Source of the DNA: Gordonia araii NBRC 100433
GTDB lineage: Bacteria > Actinomycetota > Actinomycetes > Mycobacteriales > Mycobacteriaceae
NCBI RefSeq assembly: GCF_000241265.1
Contig: NZ_BAEE01000048.1
Span: 62,001 to 126,000 of the forward strand
Length of the DNA stretch: 64,000 bases
Direction of reading: 5' to 3'
Below, piece by piece: positions 49,861-58,115 of this stretch. Every line of letters starts with the position of its first letter. The first letter of the stretch is position 1. The notes beneath the pieces were generated by a model, which did not search any database, had not been told where the DNA came from, and worked only from the letters and a program-made list of their open reading frames with translations. The position numbers and the translations under genes are program-made.

Positions 49861-51528
49861 TCAGGCCAGCAGATCTCTCATCGTCGGTAGACGTTTCACG
49901 TCGTCGCCGTCCATCCATTCCCGCAACACCTTGGTGGCCCACACGTCGTCCTCGTTGTACTGCAGCAGGCGGGTGCGCTGAGTCTCGTCGGGCGCCGACC
50001 CGTTCAGTCCGACGGCAGCGACGTACCAGTCCATCGAGGCCGCCCCGTTCGCCTCGTCGTCGCGCCAGGTGAATCCGGCCACCGGAGCGACGCGTTTGAG
50101 GCCCTTGCCCTTGGGGCAGAAGAAGTTCGCCGAGACCGCGGCATACACGTCGACCCAACGGGGGGACGCGATGAACTCCTCGACCTCTTCTAACGACGGG
50201 ATGCCGGGCAGTCCGGCGAACCGCTCGGCCGAGCCCCGCAACCAGCGGTTCTCGGCCTGCTCGGAATAGCAGTACGCCGCGAAACTCTTTCCCGCGGCTT
50301 CGGCCGCTGCCATCTCCTCGTGCAGCCACGCCCAGAACATGGCGAACGACTCCGCCTCGGCGGTCGTCGGCAGCGGGCGCCACGTGACGAACGGCCGGTA
50401 CACCACGGGACGCCCCGGGTCGGTGCGGTCGGTGAGCAACGTGCCCCACAGGTAGGCGCCGTCTTCCCCGTAGCTCTCCATGTCGACATCGACTTCGACG
50501 TCAGCGCGCGCGACCGGGGTCTGCTCGGCCCGGCGCACCATGACGTCACCGGTGCGGTAACAGCGTGCGGCCGCCACCGCGTCGGCGAAGGACCCGTTGC
50601 GCCAATCGGGGGGCGGCTCATCCACCCGACTGTCGGCCAGCTGGGTGATGGTGAAGATGCCGTTCTCCCGCAGCGTCTGTGCGACTAAGCCGTTGACGAC
50701 GAGGCTGACGTCGTCGCGCGCGGTCAGGTCGGCTTCGCATTGGGGCCACCAGGGACAATCGCGGCACTCGCCGATCCTGCTCGGCTGCGTCGGCACCAGC
50801 TGGTCGACGATCGCCAGGCGCTCATGCGTCAGCTGGGCGAACTCCTGGCGCAACGGGCCGACGTCGATCACCGCGATGCAGTCGGCGTCCATCCCGACCA
50901 CCCCGGCCAGCCACTGCGTCGGTCCGCGCTCGCCCGACAGCCCGGCCTCGACGAGCATCTCCGTCAGCAGTTGCAGCCGTTGCTGGTCGCGGCGATTGGG
51001 CCGCATCGTGCGCGTCGTATCCGGCAATGGCAGCCACGTCCACAGCGGGCTCGTCAGAATCGCCCGCGGTGGCTCGTCGTCGCCGTTCTTCCGCGATGCC
51101 GCCCGTGTGACGCGGTGATTCACCACGATCACCGGCACGTAGCCGACGCCGTCGTGGACCAGCAGTTCGCTATGGCCTCGGCGGCGTCCGGCGGCATCGT
51201 CGGGCAGCGTCGCGTTCCAGATCCAGCGCGCGCCGCGGGCCGCAGCAGCGAGTGTCTGTTCGATCCGGCGATCACGCGGTCCGTCATCGACGATGGCCAG
51301 CATCGACGACTCGTCGCTGTGGATCGACCGCAGCAAGTCGCACACCCTCTCCCGGTGCGCGGCGGCCGCCTCTTTGCGGCGCACGACCTCCGGGGAGTCC
51401 TCGGCGACGAACCCGAGGTCGCGCGCGGCCGTGGAGTTGTCGAGCGAAAGGCGGTGCGCGCACCCGGACAGGTCACGGGCGGTCAACAACACCCCGGCCT
51501 GGCTCTGGATCACCGCGCTCACACTCAC
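49861..51528 (-). CDS. TM0106-family RecB-like nuclease
   Basis: A 555-residue protein with two nuclease-like parts. The N-terminal RecB-type half (about 1-290) includes TARDLSGCAHRLSLD, a conserved VNHRVTRAASRK strand and a Cys cluster (CRDCPWWPQC) near residue 260 that may bind an iron-sulfur cluster or zinc. The C-terminal RNase H-like exonuclease half (about 345-555) begins VEVDVDMESYGEDGAYLWGT and ends with the RLLQYNEDDVWATKVLREWM acidic motif. The family is widespread but uncharacterised; a DNA-repair or processing role is inferred. It starts at a GTG (51528). Confidence 0.85.
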   Translation of the reverse strand: MSVSAVIQSQAGVLLTARDLSGCAHRLSLDNSTAARDLGFVAEDSPEVVRRKEAAAAHRERVCDLLRSIHSDESSMLAIVDDGPRDRRIEQTLAAAARGARWIWNATLPDDAAGRRRGHSELLVHDGVGYVPVIVVNHRVTRAASRKNGDDEPPRAILTSPLWTWLPLPDTTRTMRPNRRDQQRLQLLTEMLVEAGLSGERGPTQWLAGVVGMDADCIAVIDVGPLRQEFAQLTHERLAIVDQLVPTQPSRIGECRDCPWWPQCEADLTARDDVSLVVNGLVAQTLRENGIFTITQLADSRVDEPPPDWRNGSFADAVAAARCYRTGDVMVRRAEQTPVARADVEVDVDMESYGEDGAYLWGTLLTDRTDPGRPVVYRPFVTWRPLPTTAEAESFAMFWAWLHEEMAAAEAAGKSFAAYCYSEQAENRWLRGSAERFAGLPGIPSLEEVEEFIASPRWVDVYAAVSANFFCPKGKGLKRVAPVAGFTWRDDEANGAASMDWYVAAVGLNGSAPDETQRTRLLQYNEDDVWATKVLREWMDGDDVKRLPTMRDLLA

Positions 51529-51670
51529 CGCTTTCAGCTGCTCCCCGGTTCCCCGGGAGTGCTTCTCAAGTTATCCGATCGGTCCGACGTCCAGCCCGAA
51601 TGACCGCAGGCGCTGTGGAGAACCACATCGAGCGCAGCGACGGCGACCGGCCATGATTTAGGGTGAGCGC

Positions 51671-52393
51671 ATGGGATTGTTCTCCTCGGACACGCAGAAG
51701 CCGAGCCGCGCCGAGCGCCGCGCCCAGAAGAAGGCCATGCGCAAGCGCGCCAAGTTCGAAGCCAAGTACGACGCCAAGGAGCGCCGCGCCGAGCGCAAGC
51801 GCGGCGAGCGGGCGGTCAAGCGCGACCAGCGTCGCTCCGAGAAGCGGGCCGATCGGGCCCAGAAGCGCGCACTGCGCAGCGAGACTCGCAAGTCGAAGCA
51901 CGAGTCGAAAGCGGCGATCGCCGACGCCAAGGCGCGCACCGCCGAGATCGAGGCGGCGGCAAAGAAGAAGAAGCTCACGCCGAAGAACGCGCGGCGCGCC
52001 CTGTCGATCGGCCGGGTGGTGGCACCGGTCGCCGGGCCCCTCGTCTATCGCGGCGCGGTCGTCCTCCGCGAGAAACTCGGCGATCTGCAAGCCGCGCGCG
52101 TCGGGGTGGCACCGGAAACGCTGCGTCAGTTCTCCGGCAAGGGCGCACCGCTGGCAGCGCGAATCGCGACAACGCAGGGGTCGCTGCACAGCCTCACGCT
52201 GACCGACACCAGCCCCGATGCGGCAACTTTCGCCACGAAGATGGACGAGCGGCTCGCCAATCTGTCCGTCGCCGTCGACGCGGCTGAGTCGATGTCACCG
52301 GGGGCGCGCAAGAACGCGCACCGCGCCATCGGGAACGAACTCTCGGCGATCGACGCCGACATCCTCGCGCGACTGGGAGTTACCGCCTCCTGA
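51671..52393 (+). CDS. DUF6474 family protein (Rv3850-like)
   Basis: A 240-residue cytosolic protein. The first 110 residues are an extremely charged helix, probably a coiled coil (RAERRAQKKAMRKRAKFEAK and KRGERAVKRDQRRSEKRADR). The C-terminal domain starts at LTPKNARRALSIGRVVAPVA and contains LVYRGAVVLREKLGDLQAAR and ANLSVAVDAAESMSPGARKN. The layout matches Rv3850, which also lies near the EspR gene. Function is unknown; the basic helix suggests nucleic-acid or membrane-surface binding. It is followed directly by the 40-bp repeat array. Confidence 0.8.
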   Translation: MGLFSSDTQKPSRAERRAQKKAMRKRAKFEAKYDAKERRAERKRGERAVKRDQRRSEKRADRAQKRALRSETRKSKHESKAAIADAKARTAEIEAAAKKKKLTPKNARRALSIGRVVAPVAGPLVYRGAVVLREKLGDLQAARVGVAPETLRQFSGKGAPLAARIATTQGSLHSLTLTDTSPDAATFATKMDERLANLSVAVDAAESMSPGARKNAHRAIGNELSAIDADILARLGVTAS

Positions 52394-52416
52394 CGGACCC
52401 TCGGGCACGCTCCGAC

Positions 52417-52582
52417 GGTGGTCGAGTGACCGCGACGCAGGAGCGGTTGTATCGATGGTGGTCGAGTGACCGCGACGCAGGAGCGGTTGTATCGATGGTG
52501 GTCGAGTGACCGCGACGCAGGAGCGGTTGTATCGATGGTGGTCGAGTGACCGCGACGCAGGAGCGGTTGTATCGAGACCAAC
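52417..52582. repeat. Four tandem copies of a 40-bp unit
   Basis: The unit starts GGTGGTCGAGTGACCGCGAC and ends GTATCGAT. Copies begin at 52417, 52457, 52497 and 52537, identical except that the last ends ATCGAGACCA. Each unit can fold through CCGC/GCGG. The ends (TGGTCGAGT and ATCGAGACC) are the same as in the repeats at 57874-58071, so both belong to one dispersed family. It occupies the junction of two convergent genes. Confidence 0.93.
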
Positions 52583-52599
52583 GACGTCCCAGGGTCGAC

Positions 52600-53028
52600 C
52601 TACGGAACGATGACGCCGCTGTAGGCGGTGCACTGCTTCCCGTTGGGAGCCAGGCGGCACAGACGGAACTGCTTACCGTCGAAGCCGTGCAGCCGCGTCC
52701 ACTGCCCCCACACCGGCGCCGACCCGCGGCGAGCGATGGCCAGCCGCTTCCACGGCGTGCCCTTCTTCTTCCGGTATTTGACGCTGCGCTGCTCGAGGAC
52801 GACGGCGCTGCGGCCCTTGTCGTGCGTGAGTAGATAGCCGCCGTTGTCCGGCGAGGCGATCGTGACCGCCCACGCCGTTCCGTACCAGTCGGCCAACCGC
52901 ACCGAGGCCGCCGGATTCGGCGCGGGAAGACCGGGCAGCGCCCCGGCCGGAGCGGCGAGGCCTGCTCCGATCACCGTCGTCACGGCGACCGCAGTGCCGA
53001 TCCGGCGCACGTTCGTTATGGGCATCAT
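52600..53028 (-). CDS. Small exported protein of unknown family
   Basis: A 142-residue secreted protein. A signal peptide covers about residues 1-32 (RRIGTAVAVTTVIGAGLAAP, ending AGALP). The mature domain contains ADWYGTAWAVTIASPDNGGY, VVLEQRSVKYRKKKGTPWKR and a C-terminal LCRLAPNGKQCTAYSGVIVP with two Cys that may form a disulfide. I recognise no family. The start MM at 53028 directly precedes the basic signal; upstream in-frame residues are unlike a leader. It is followed by the gabD2 gene on the same strand 14 nt upstream, which may share its transcript. Confidence 0.7.
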   Translation of the reverse strand: MMPITNVRRIGTAVAVTTVIGAGLAAPAGALPGLPAPNPAASVRLADWYGTAWAVTIASPDNGGYLLTHDKGRSAVVLEQRSVKYRKKKGTPWKRLAIARRGSAPVWGQWTRLHGFDGKQFRLCRLAPNGKQCTAYSGVIVP

Positions 53029-53042
53029 CGTCCTCGTTTCGA

Positions 53043-54596
53043 CTATCGGCCCGGCAGGAACTTCAAGGATTCCATGATCTTCGGAGTCAGCTTCAGGAAC
53101 ACGCTCTGCGGCACGCCTGGCATGCCGTCGATGCCGATGAAGCGCTGCTCGGCGACCGTCTGCGGCTCGGTGTACTTCAGCAGGCCCTCCTCGCCGTGGC
53201 GGCGACCGACGCCGGAGATCCCCATGCCGCCCATGGGCGCCGCCGTCGATCCCCACGCGGCCGCGTAGCCCTCGTTGATGTTGACGGTCCCGGCGCGCAA
53301 CTGGTCGGCGATCGCATTAGCCTCGGCGCTGCTGCCGGCGAAGACGCTGGCGTTGAGGCCGTACTCGGTGTCGTTGGCGAGCTTGACGGCTTCGTCGACG
53401 GAGTCGACCGGGTACACGGCGACGAGCGGACCGAAGGTCTCCGCCCGGTAGCAGGTCGCCGCATCGCTCACGCCGGTCAGCACCGTCGGCTCGAAGAAGA
53501 ACGGGCCGAGGTCTTCGCGGCGCTTGCCACCGGCCAGCACCTTCGCGCCGTTCTTGACCGCGTCGTCGAGGTGCGCCTGCACCGTCTCGACCTGTGCCGC
53601 CGACGCCAGCGAGCCCATGTCGACCGAGAAGTCGTAGGCCGCCCCGAGCTTCATGTCGTCGACGTAGGCGGCGAATCGCTTGGTGAACTCGTCGGCGATC
53701 GGCTTCTCGACGTAGATGCGCTCGATCGAGATGCACAGCTGACCCGAGTTCGAGTAGCAGGCGCGCGCCGCTCCCGGCACCGCCTGGTCGAGGTCGGCGT
53801 TCGCGGTGACGATCAGCGGGTTCTTGCCGCCCAGCTCCGCCGAGAAACCGATCAGGCGCTTGCCCGCCTGCGACGCCAGCGTGGCGCCGGTCGCCGACGA
53901 CCCGGTGAACATGACGTAGTCGGTCTGCGCGACGATCTCCTGCCCGACGACGCTGCCCGGTCCCGGCACGACGGCGAACAGCTCGCGGGGCAGTCCCGCT
54001 TCGTACAGCAGCTCGGCCGCCGAGAGCGCGCAGTACGGCGTCTGGCTGTCGGGCTTGATCACGACGGCATTACCCGCGAGCAGGGCCGCCACCGCGTCCG
54101 AGACCGCCAGGGTCAGCGGATAGTTCCACGGCGAGATGACGCCGACGACGCCCTTGGGCTGGTACCGGACGCGCACGCTCGTGGCACCCGGGATCATGCC
54201 CTTGACCTTGTGCTCGGCCAGCGCCGCCGGTCCGGTGCCCGCGTAGTGACGCGCGGTGAGCGCGACGTCGAGCACCTCTTCCTGCGCGTACTGGCGGGCC
54301 TTGCCGGACTCGGCCTGGACCATGTCCATCAGCGCGTCGGCGTCGCGGTGGACCAGGCGGGCGAACTCGAACAGGACATCCGCGCGCTGCTTCGGTGTGC
54401 GCGCCGCCCAGCCCTCCTGCGCCACCCGTGCCGCCGCGACGGCATCCTGCAGGTCCTTCGCCGTGCCGACGGGGATCTTCGCGATCTCCTTGCCGCTGAA
54501 GGCTTCCAGGATCGGACGGGTCTTTCGCTTGGCCTTGGGGTCGATCGCGACGAGCTTGTTCAACCGGTCGAAAACGGCGGGCGAGGGTGCAGGCAT
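53043..54596 (-). CDS. gabD2: Succinate-semialdehyde dehydrogenase (NADP+)
   Basis: Aldehyde dehydrogenase of 517 residues, the same length and order of motifs as M. tuberculosis GabD2 (518). It oxidises succinate semialdehyde to succinate. The cofactor-site block is YQPKGVVGVISPWNYPLTLA and VVIKPDSQTPYCALSAAEL follows. The phosphate loop is MFTGSSATGATLASQAGKR, the general base Glu is in GFSAELGGKNPLIV, and the nucleophilic Cys is in SNSGQLCISIERIYVEK. The C-terminal PMGGMGISGVGRRHGEEGLL is typical. It follows rraA on the same strand. Confidence 0.92.
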   Translation of the reverse strand: MPAPSPAVFDRLNKLVAIDPKAKRKTRPILEAFSGKEIAKIPVGTAKDLQDAVAAARVAQEGWAARTPKQRADVLFEFARLVHRDADALMDMVQAESGKARQYAQEEVLDVALTARHYAGTGPAALAEHKVKGMIPGATSVRVRYQPKGVVGVISPWNYPLTLAVSDAVAALLAGNAVVIKPDSQTPYCALSAAELLYEAGLPRELFAVVPGPGSVVGQEIVAQTDYVMFTGSSATGATLASQAGKRLIGFSAELGGKNPLIVTANADLDQAVPGAARACYSNSGQLCISIERIYVEKPIADEFTKRFAAYVDDMKLGAAYDFSVDMGSLASAAQVETVQAHLDDAVKNGAKVLAGGKRREDLGPFFFEPTVLTGVSDAATCYRAETFGPLVAVYPVDSVDEAVKLANDTEYGLNASVFAGSSAEANAIADQLRAGTVNINEGYAAAWGSTAAPMGGMGISGVGRRHGEEGLLKYTEPQTVAEQRFIGIDGMPGVPQSVFLKLTPKIMESLKFLPGR

Positions 54597-54620
54597 TGCG
54601 TTCTCCTAGCGGGGTTCGGA

Positions 54621-55115
54621 TTAGGCGTCGGGTGCGACGAGAACGATGCCGTCGGCATCGGAGTAGAGGGTGTCGCCCGGGCGGAACGTGACGCCGCCGA
54701 ACTCGACGGGAACGTCGCGCTCGCCTGCGCCGGACTTGGTGGACTTACGCGGGTTGGTGCCCAGGGCTTTGACACCGATGTCCATGCCGTCGATGGTGGC
54801 AGCGTCGCGGATGGCACCGTTGACGACCAATCCCACCCACCCGTGGGTGCGGGCGCGCTCGGCGATGAGGTCGCCGACCAGCGCGGTGTGCACCGACGCG
54901 TCGCCGTCGATCACCAGGACGCCGCCCGGATTGTCCTCGCCGAGGACCTCCTTGAGCAGTGCGTTGTCCTGGAAGCAGCGGACGGTCGTCACCTTCCCGA
55001 CGAAGGTCTCGCGCTGACCGAATCGGCGGAACTGGGTGTCACAGCTGCGGACATCGGATCCGATCTGGTCGACCAGGTCGGCGGTGGGGACGAATTCTGG
55101 CCCAGAGTTGGTCAT
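54621..55115 (-). CDS. rraA: RraA family protein (ribonuclease E activity regulator)
   Basis: A 164-residue member of the RraA/demethylmenaquinone-methyltransferase-like family, counterpart of Rv3853. The family core is [20 protein letters not shown], then [20 protein letters not shown] with the Arg-Asp pair, and [20 protein letters not shown]. In E. coli the homologue inhibits RNase E; some members are 4-hydroxy-4-methyl-2-oxoglutarate aldolases, and the G-x20-RD pattern for that activity is present. The genuine role here is uncertain. It lies 24 nt upstream of gabD2. Confidence 0.9.
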   Translation of the reverse strand: MTNSGPEFVPTADLVDQIGSDVRSCDTQFRRFGQRETFVGKVTTVRCFQDNALLKEVLGEDNPGGVLVIDGDASVHTALVGDLIAERARTHGWVGLVVNGAIRDAATIDGMDIGVKALGTNPRKSTKSGAGERDVPVEFGGVTFRPGDTLYSDADGIVLVAPDA

Positions 55116-55193
55116 GAGTGAATCCTAACCAAGTCCTACCGGCGCGTAACCCTCCGGCGCTGGGCCGGCGATCGACGGAACTAAACTGGGTAC

Positions 55194-55406
55194 ATGGACG
55201 AGGTACCCATCGACACCGATTCGATCAAACTCGGACAGTTCTTGAAGCTGGCCAACCTCATCGACTCGGGCTCGGACGCCAAGGCGGTGATCGCCGACGG
55301 CCTTGTCCGCGTCAACGGCGACGTCGAGCGTCGCCGTGGCCGTCAACTCGTCGACGGCGACGTGGTGGAGTTCGCGCAGTATTCGGCGAAAGTGGTGGCA
55401 CCCTAG
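55194..55406 (+). CDS. Small S4-domain RNA-binding protein
   Basis: A 70-residue protein consisting of one S4 domain. The fold is seen in IKLGQFLKLANLIDSGSDAK, then AVIADGLVRVNGDVERRRGR and LVDGDVVEFAQYSAKVV. It resembles YaaA/RqcP-type small S4 proteins, which bind ribosomal or tRNA structures; RqcP works in ribosome-associated quality control. It is divergent from rraA and its stop lies 17 nt from the convergent cutinase gene. The start ATG is preceded by CTGGGTACAT with no strong ribosome site. Confidence 0.87.
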   Translation: MDEVPIDTDSIKLGQFLKLANLIDSGSDAKAVIADGLVRVNGDVERRRGRQLVDGDVVEFAQYSAKVVAP

Positions 55407-55423
55407 CGCCGGTGACCGTTGGC

Positions 55424-56314
55424 TCAGCCGATCCGGTTGAGATGGTTGTGCGCCCACTGCACCGCGGTGACCCCGGGTCGGACCTCGAAGGTTCCGTAGC
55501 GGCCGTGCGCACCAGATCGCAAGAAGCTCATGAACGACGTGATCTGCTGGCGCGCTTTGGCATTCGAGAGTTCGGCAACGATCCGTCCCGGACCGCCCAG
55601 GGTCAGCATCTCGTTGAAGATCGCCGCCGCCTCGCCTGCGTAGGACAGCATCTGCTGCGGCGTCGGATTGGTGACTTGGGCGAGGAAACCAACGATCCGG
55701 GTGATGTAGTACTCGCGCGGCACGTTGCAGTACATGTCCGACGGCTCGCAGATCGTGAACACCTTCCGGTGCAGATGGCCGAATCCGTTGAACCGCGGCC
55801 CTCCGCTGCCCTGTCCCGACAGCGGCGGTCCGATAAGTTGATCCGCCCGCGAGCGCCGCGGGTCGGCCAGCAGCACGACACCGGCGATCTGGCCAGGACG
55901 CAGCGGGGACAGCCCGGTGCCGACTTCGGAGGCGAGGTCGCCAGCGGCGTCGGCGCCCTGGCTGTAGCCGACCAGCGCCACGCGTGTTCCCGGGCATCTG
56001 CGCGTCATCGCCAGCGCCATGCCGCGTGCGTTGTCGACGCCCTGGGCTTTGGACTTGCCGTAGACGCGCCCGCCCTTCTCGAACGGGAACGCGGTCCGGC
56101 TGTAGCTCACGTAGTCGACCCTGATGCCCGGGCCGAGCCCGCCGGTGACGCCGCCGAGTACGCCGGGGCCCTGGGCCCACGTTCCGGCCAACCCGAGGAC
56201 GTAGAGGCGCGGACAGTCACCCGGCTGGGCACTGGCCACGGGCGGCGCCGCCGCGACACCGATCGCCGCCAGCCCCGCGACTGCCAGCGCCGCACGACGA
56301 AGAATGGTTCTCAT
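55424..56314 (-). CDS. Secreted cutinase-family esterase
   Basis: Exported cutinase-like serine esterase of 296 residues. The signal peptide is about residues 1-30 (RRAALAVAGLAAIGVAAAPP, ending ASAQP). The cutinase fold begins CPRLYVLGLAGTWAQGPG. The nucleophile elbow is VALVGYSQGADAAGDLASE (Ser near residue 115), the late Asp lies in the CEPSDMYCN segment, and the His probably in the Cys-flanked region after it. Paired Cys residues fit the family's disulfides. Mycolata carry several such lipases or thioesterases. The ATG at 56314 has a GGAGGGG ribosome site 6 nt upstream. Confidence 0.88.
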   Translation of the reverse strand: MRTILRRAALAVAGLAAIGVAAAPPVASAQPGDCPRLYVLGLAGTWAQGPGVLGGVTGGLGPGIRVDYVSYSRTAFPFEKGGRVYGKSKAQGVDNARGMALAMTRRCPGTRVALVGYSQGADAAGDLASEVGTGLSPLRPGQIAGVVLLADPRRSRADQLIGPPLSGQGSGGPRFNGFGHLHRKVFTICEPSDMYCNVPREYYITRIVGFLAQVTNPTPQQMLSYAGEAAAIFNEMLTLGGPGRIVAELSNAKARQQITSFMSFLRSGAHGRYGTFEVRPGVTAVQWAHNHLNRIG

Positions 56315-56422
56315 CGCGTCCCCTCCGCACTTGGCCGTATCTCGGACGAACAACGAAATGGTAACGGCAAATGTCGCCGCGTGCCTGCCGAACGGGCTGG
56401 TCAGCGACCAGCCGGGCGGCCG

Positions 56423-57703
56423 TCAGGACCTCTTGGTGAAGCGCAGCGAGGACGTCTTGGAGGTCGGCAGTTCGTAGTCCACCGTGTTGTCGCGGACGGC
56501 CAGGACGACTTCCTGGCTCAAGCAACCCTTCCGCGGTGTGACGCTGAGCAGGCGCCCGAACACCTTGCCCGGCTCCCGTCGCTGTTCGGCGAGAGTCATG
56601 ATGCACGCCTTCACCCTGCTCGAGTAGGGGTTCCCGTAGGTCACCTTCCCGTCGAACTTCAACGAGCTCTCCAACTCCAGCGTCACCGCCTGGTCGGAGT
56701 TCCAGCTCGCCGTGGACGTCCAGGTTCCTTTCAGATCCGTGGTGAACAGACCGAGGGGAATCGTGGTGAACGCGCCCTTGTCGACATCCACGGCGTCGAA
56801 TCCGGACGCGGTGCCGCCCGGCGTGACGGTGACGACCTTCGACGCCGAGTAGCCGGACCACTCCCCCGAGCGCGGAACCTTCGCACCGGATTCCGGTGCA
56901 CCCAGCGGCACGCCGCCGGAACACCGCACGCGCGGCATCCCGGACGCGTCGACGAGGACGGGGGTGCCCGCCTCCAGTACCGCCTGGTACGCCTCGACCT
57001 TGCCGTCGACGTAGGAATGGGCGGCGACTTTGGTGTCGTGCAAGAGCACCAGCGAGGCCATGTTGAGCGTGTCCGCGACGACCTGGGTCGGTGACGATCC
57101 CATGACCGAGGCGAAAGCCGATCGCCGGGCGGTATCCGACTCCAAGCCGCTGACGAGGGGTCCGACTTCACAGGTCAGTCTGGTGGTCGCAGCCGCGTAC
57201 AGGCCTCGGTCGGTGCCGCTGACCGTACCGTTCCGGTCCGGCCTCCCCGACCGCTGCTTGGACCGGTCCAGAACGCTGCCGACGACGACGGCCGGCTTCC
57301 CCGAGACGAACTGTCCGGGGGCCATCGCCGTCGATGCGAGCAGACGCGTCCCCGTGCCGAAGAAGCCGAGGTACCAGGCGCCGACCCCGACGACACCGGC
57401 CAGCAGCACGACCACCGCCATGACCGAGACGATGATCACGCTCACGCGCCTATCCGGCGACGGTGCGGTACCGGGAGGGCCGGGCACGCCGGGTGGAACA
57501 CTGCCGGGCGGCAGCTGCCCTTGGGCTCCGACCGGCTGGCCGGGATGCGGTGCCGCGTACCCGTAGCCCGGCTGCGGGGCCGGTGCCTGACCGGGCTGGG
57601 CGTAGCCGGGTGCGGGCGCGGGGCGCTGATTCCCCGGCTGCACCGGCCACTGCCCGCCGTCGGGTGCCGGAAACTGCGACCCGCCGTCTGGAAACTGACT
57701 CAT
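56423..57703 (-). CDS. Pro-rich membrane-anchored protein with DUF6777-like extracellular domain
   Basis: A 426-residue protein in three parts: a cytoplasmic Pro/Gly/Gln-rich N-terminus (about 1-85, GYAQPGQAPAPQPGYGYAAP), one transmembrane helix (about 87-112, VSVIIVSVMAVVVLLAGVVG), and an extracellular domain. The last carries the DUF6777 pattern GTDRGLYAAATTRLTCEVGP, MASLVLLHDTKVAAHSYVDG and GTPVLVDASGMPRVRCSGGV. After that, Thr/Ser-rich beta strands and two Cys finish the chain. Function is unknown. A perfect hairpin (GCACTGC-N6-GCAGTGC, 57722-57741) lies just upstream of the start. Confidence 0.78.
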   Translation of the reverse strand: MSQFPDGGSQFPAPDGGQWPVQPGNQRPAPAPGYAQPGQAPAPQPGYGYAAPHPGQPVGAQGQLPPGSVPPGVPGPPGTAPSPDRRVSVIIVSVMAVVVLLAGVVGVGAWYLGFFGTGTRLLASTAMAPGQFVSGKPAVVVGSVLDRSKQRSGRPDRNGTVSGTDRGLYAAATTRLTCEVGPLVSGLESDTARRSAFASVMGSSPTQVVADTLNMASLVLLHDTKVAAHSYVDGKVEAYQAVLEAGTPVLVDASGMPRVRCSGGVPLGAPESGAKVPRSGEWSGYSASKVVTVTPGGTASGFDAVDVDKGAFTTIPLGLFTTDLKGTWTSTASWNSDQAVTLELESSLKFDGKVTYGNPYSSRVKACIMTLAEQRREPGKVFGRLLSVTPRKGCLSQEVVLAVRDNTVDYELPTSKTSSLRFTKRS

Positions 57704-58115
57704 CCCCCACCCTTCGTCGTCGCACTGCTGCGCCGCAGTGCAGAATATCGAAGCTGCTGCCGACCCGCCGTCTCAGCGTCCTCCAGGTGAATCGGCCGCG
57801 AGCGCCGTCCACAATGCCTCGCGGATGACTTCGGCTTCGGGCACCGACGTATGCGGAGTTGCCGACTCCTGCCCTCGGTGGTCGAGTGCCGACGGAGCTT
57901 GCGACGTCGGTGTATCCCCTCGGTGGTCGAGTGCCGACGGAGCTTGCGACGTCGGTGTATCGAGACCCCGTGAGGTGTCATGCCAACTCCATTGAGCGCG
58001 TTGACATCTCGTCTCACCAGGTCTCGATACACTTCCTCGGCTAGCGCCTCGGAAGCACTCGACCACCGAAGCGGGTTGTTCTCGGCGGATATTCGAGCAC
58101 TCACCACCCGCGGAT
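57704..58115. other. Repeat-filled intergenic region between gltD and the DUF6777-like gene
   Basis: A 412-nt gap. From left to right it holds the hairpin at 57722-57741, a short minus-strand stretch (57773-57845) that would encode EAEVIREALWTALAADSPG, then two direct and one inverted copy of the TGGTCGAGT...ATCGAGACC repeat (57874-58071). The short coding stretch resembles the end of a ribbon-helix-helix antitoxin and may be a remnant broken by the repeats. Confidence 0.55.
57874..58071. repeat. Composite of two direct and one inverted dispersed repeat copies
   Basis: Copies 1 (57874) and 2 (57919-57967) are direct 45-bp repeats starting CTCGGTGGTCGAGTGCCGAC; the second ends GTATCGAGACC. 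An inverted copy at 58020-58071 starts GGTCTCGATACACTTC and ends GCACTCGACCACC. Each has its own inner hairpin (CCGAC/GTCGG or CTTCC/GGAAG), while the ends are shared with the array at 52417-52582. The outer inverted arrangement resembles paired REP elements. Confidence 0.85.
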
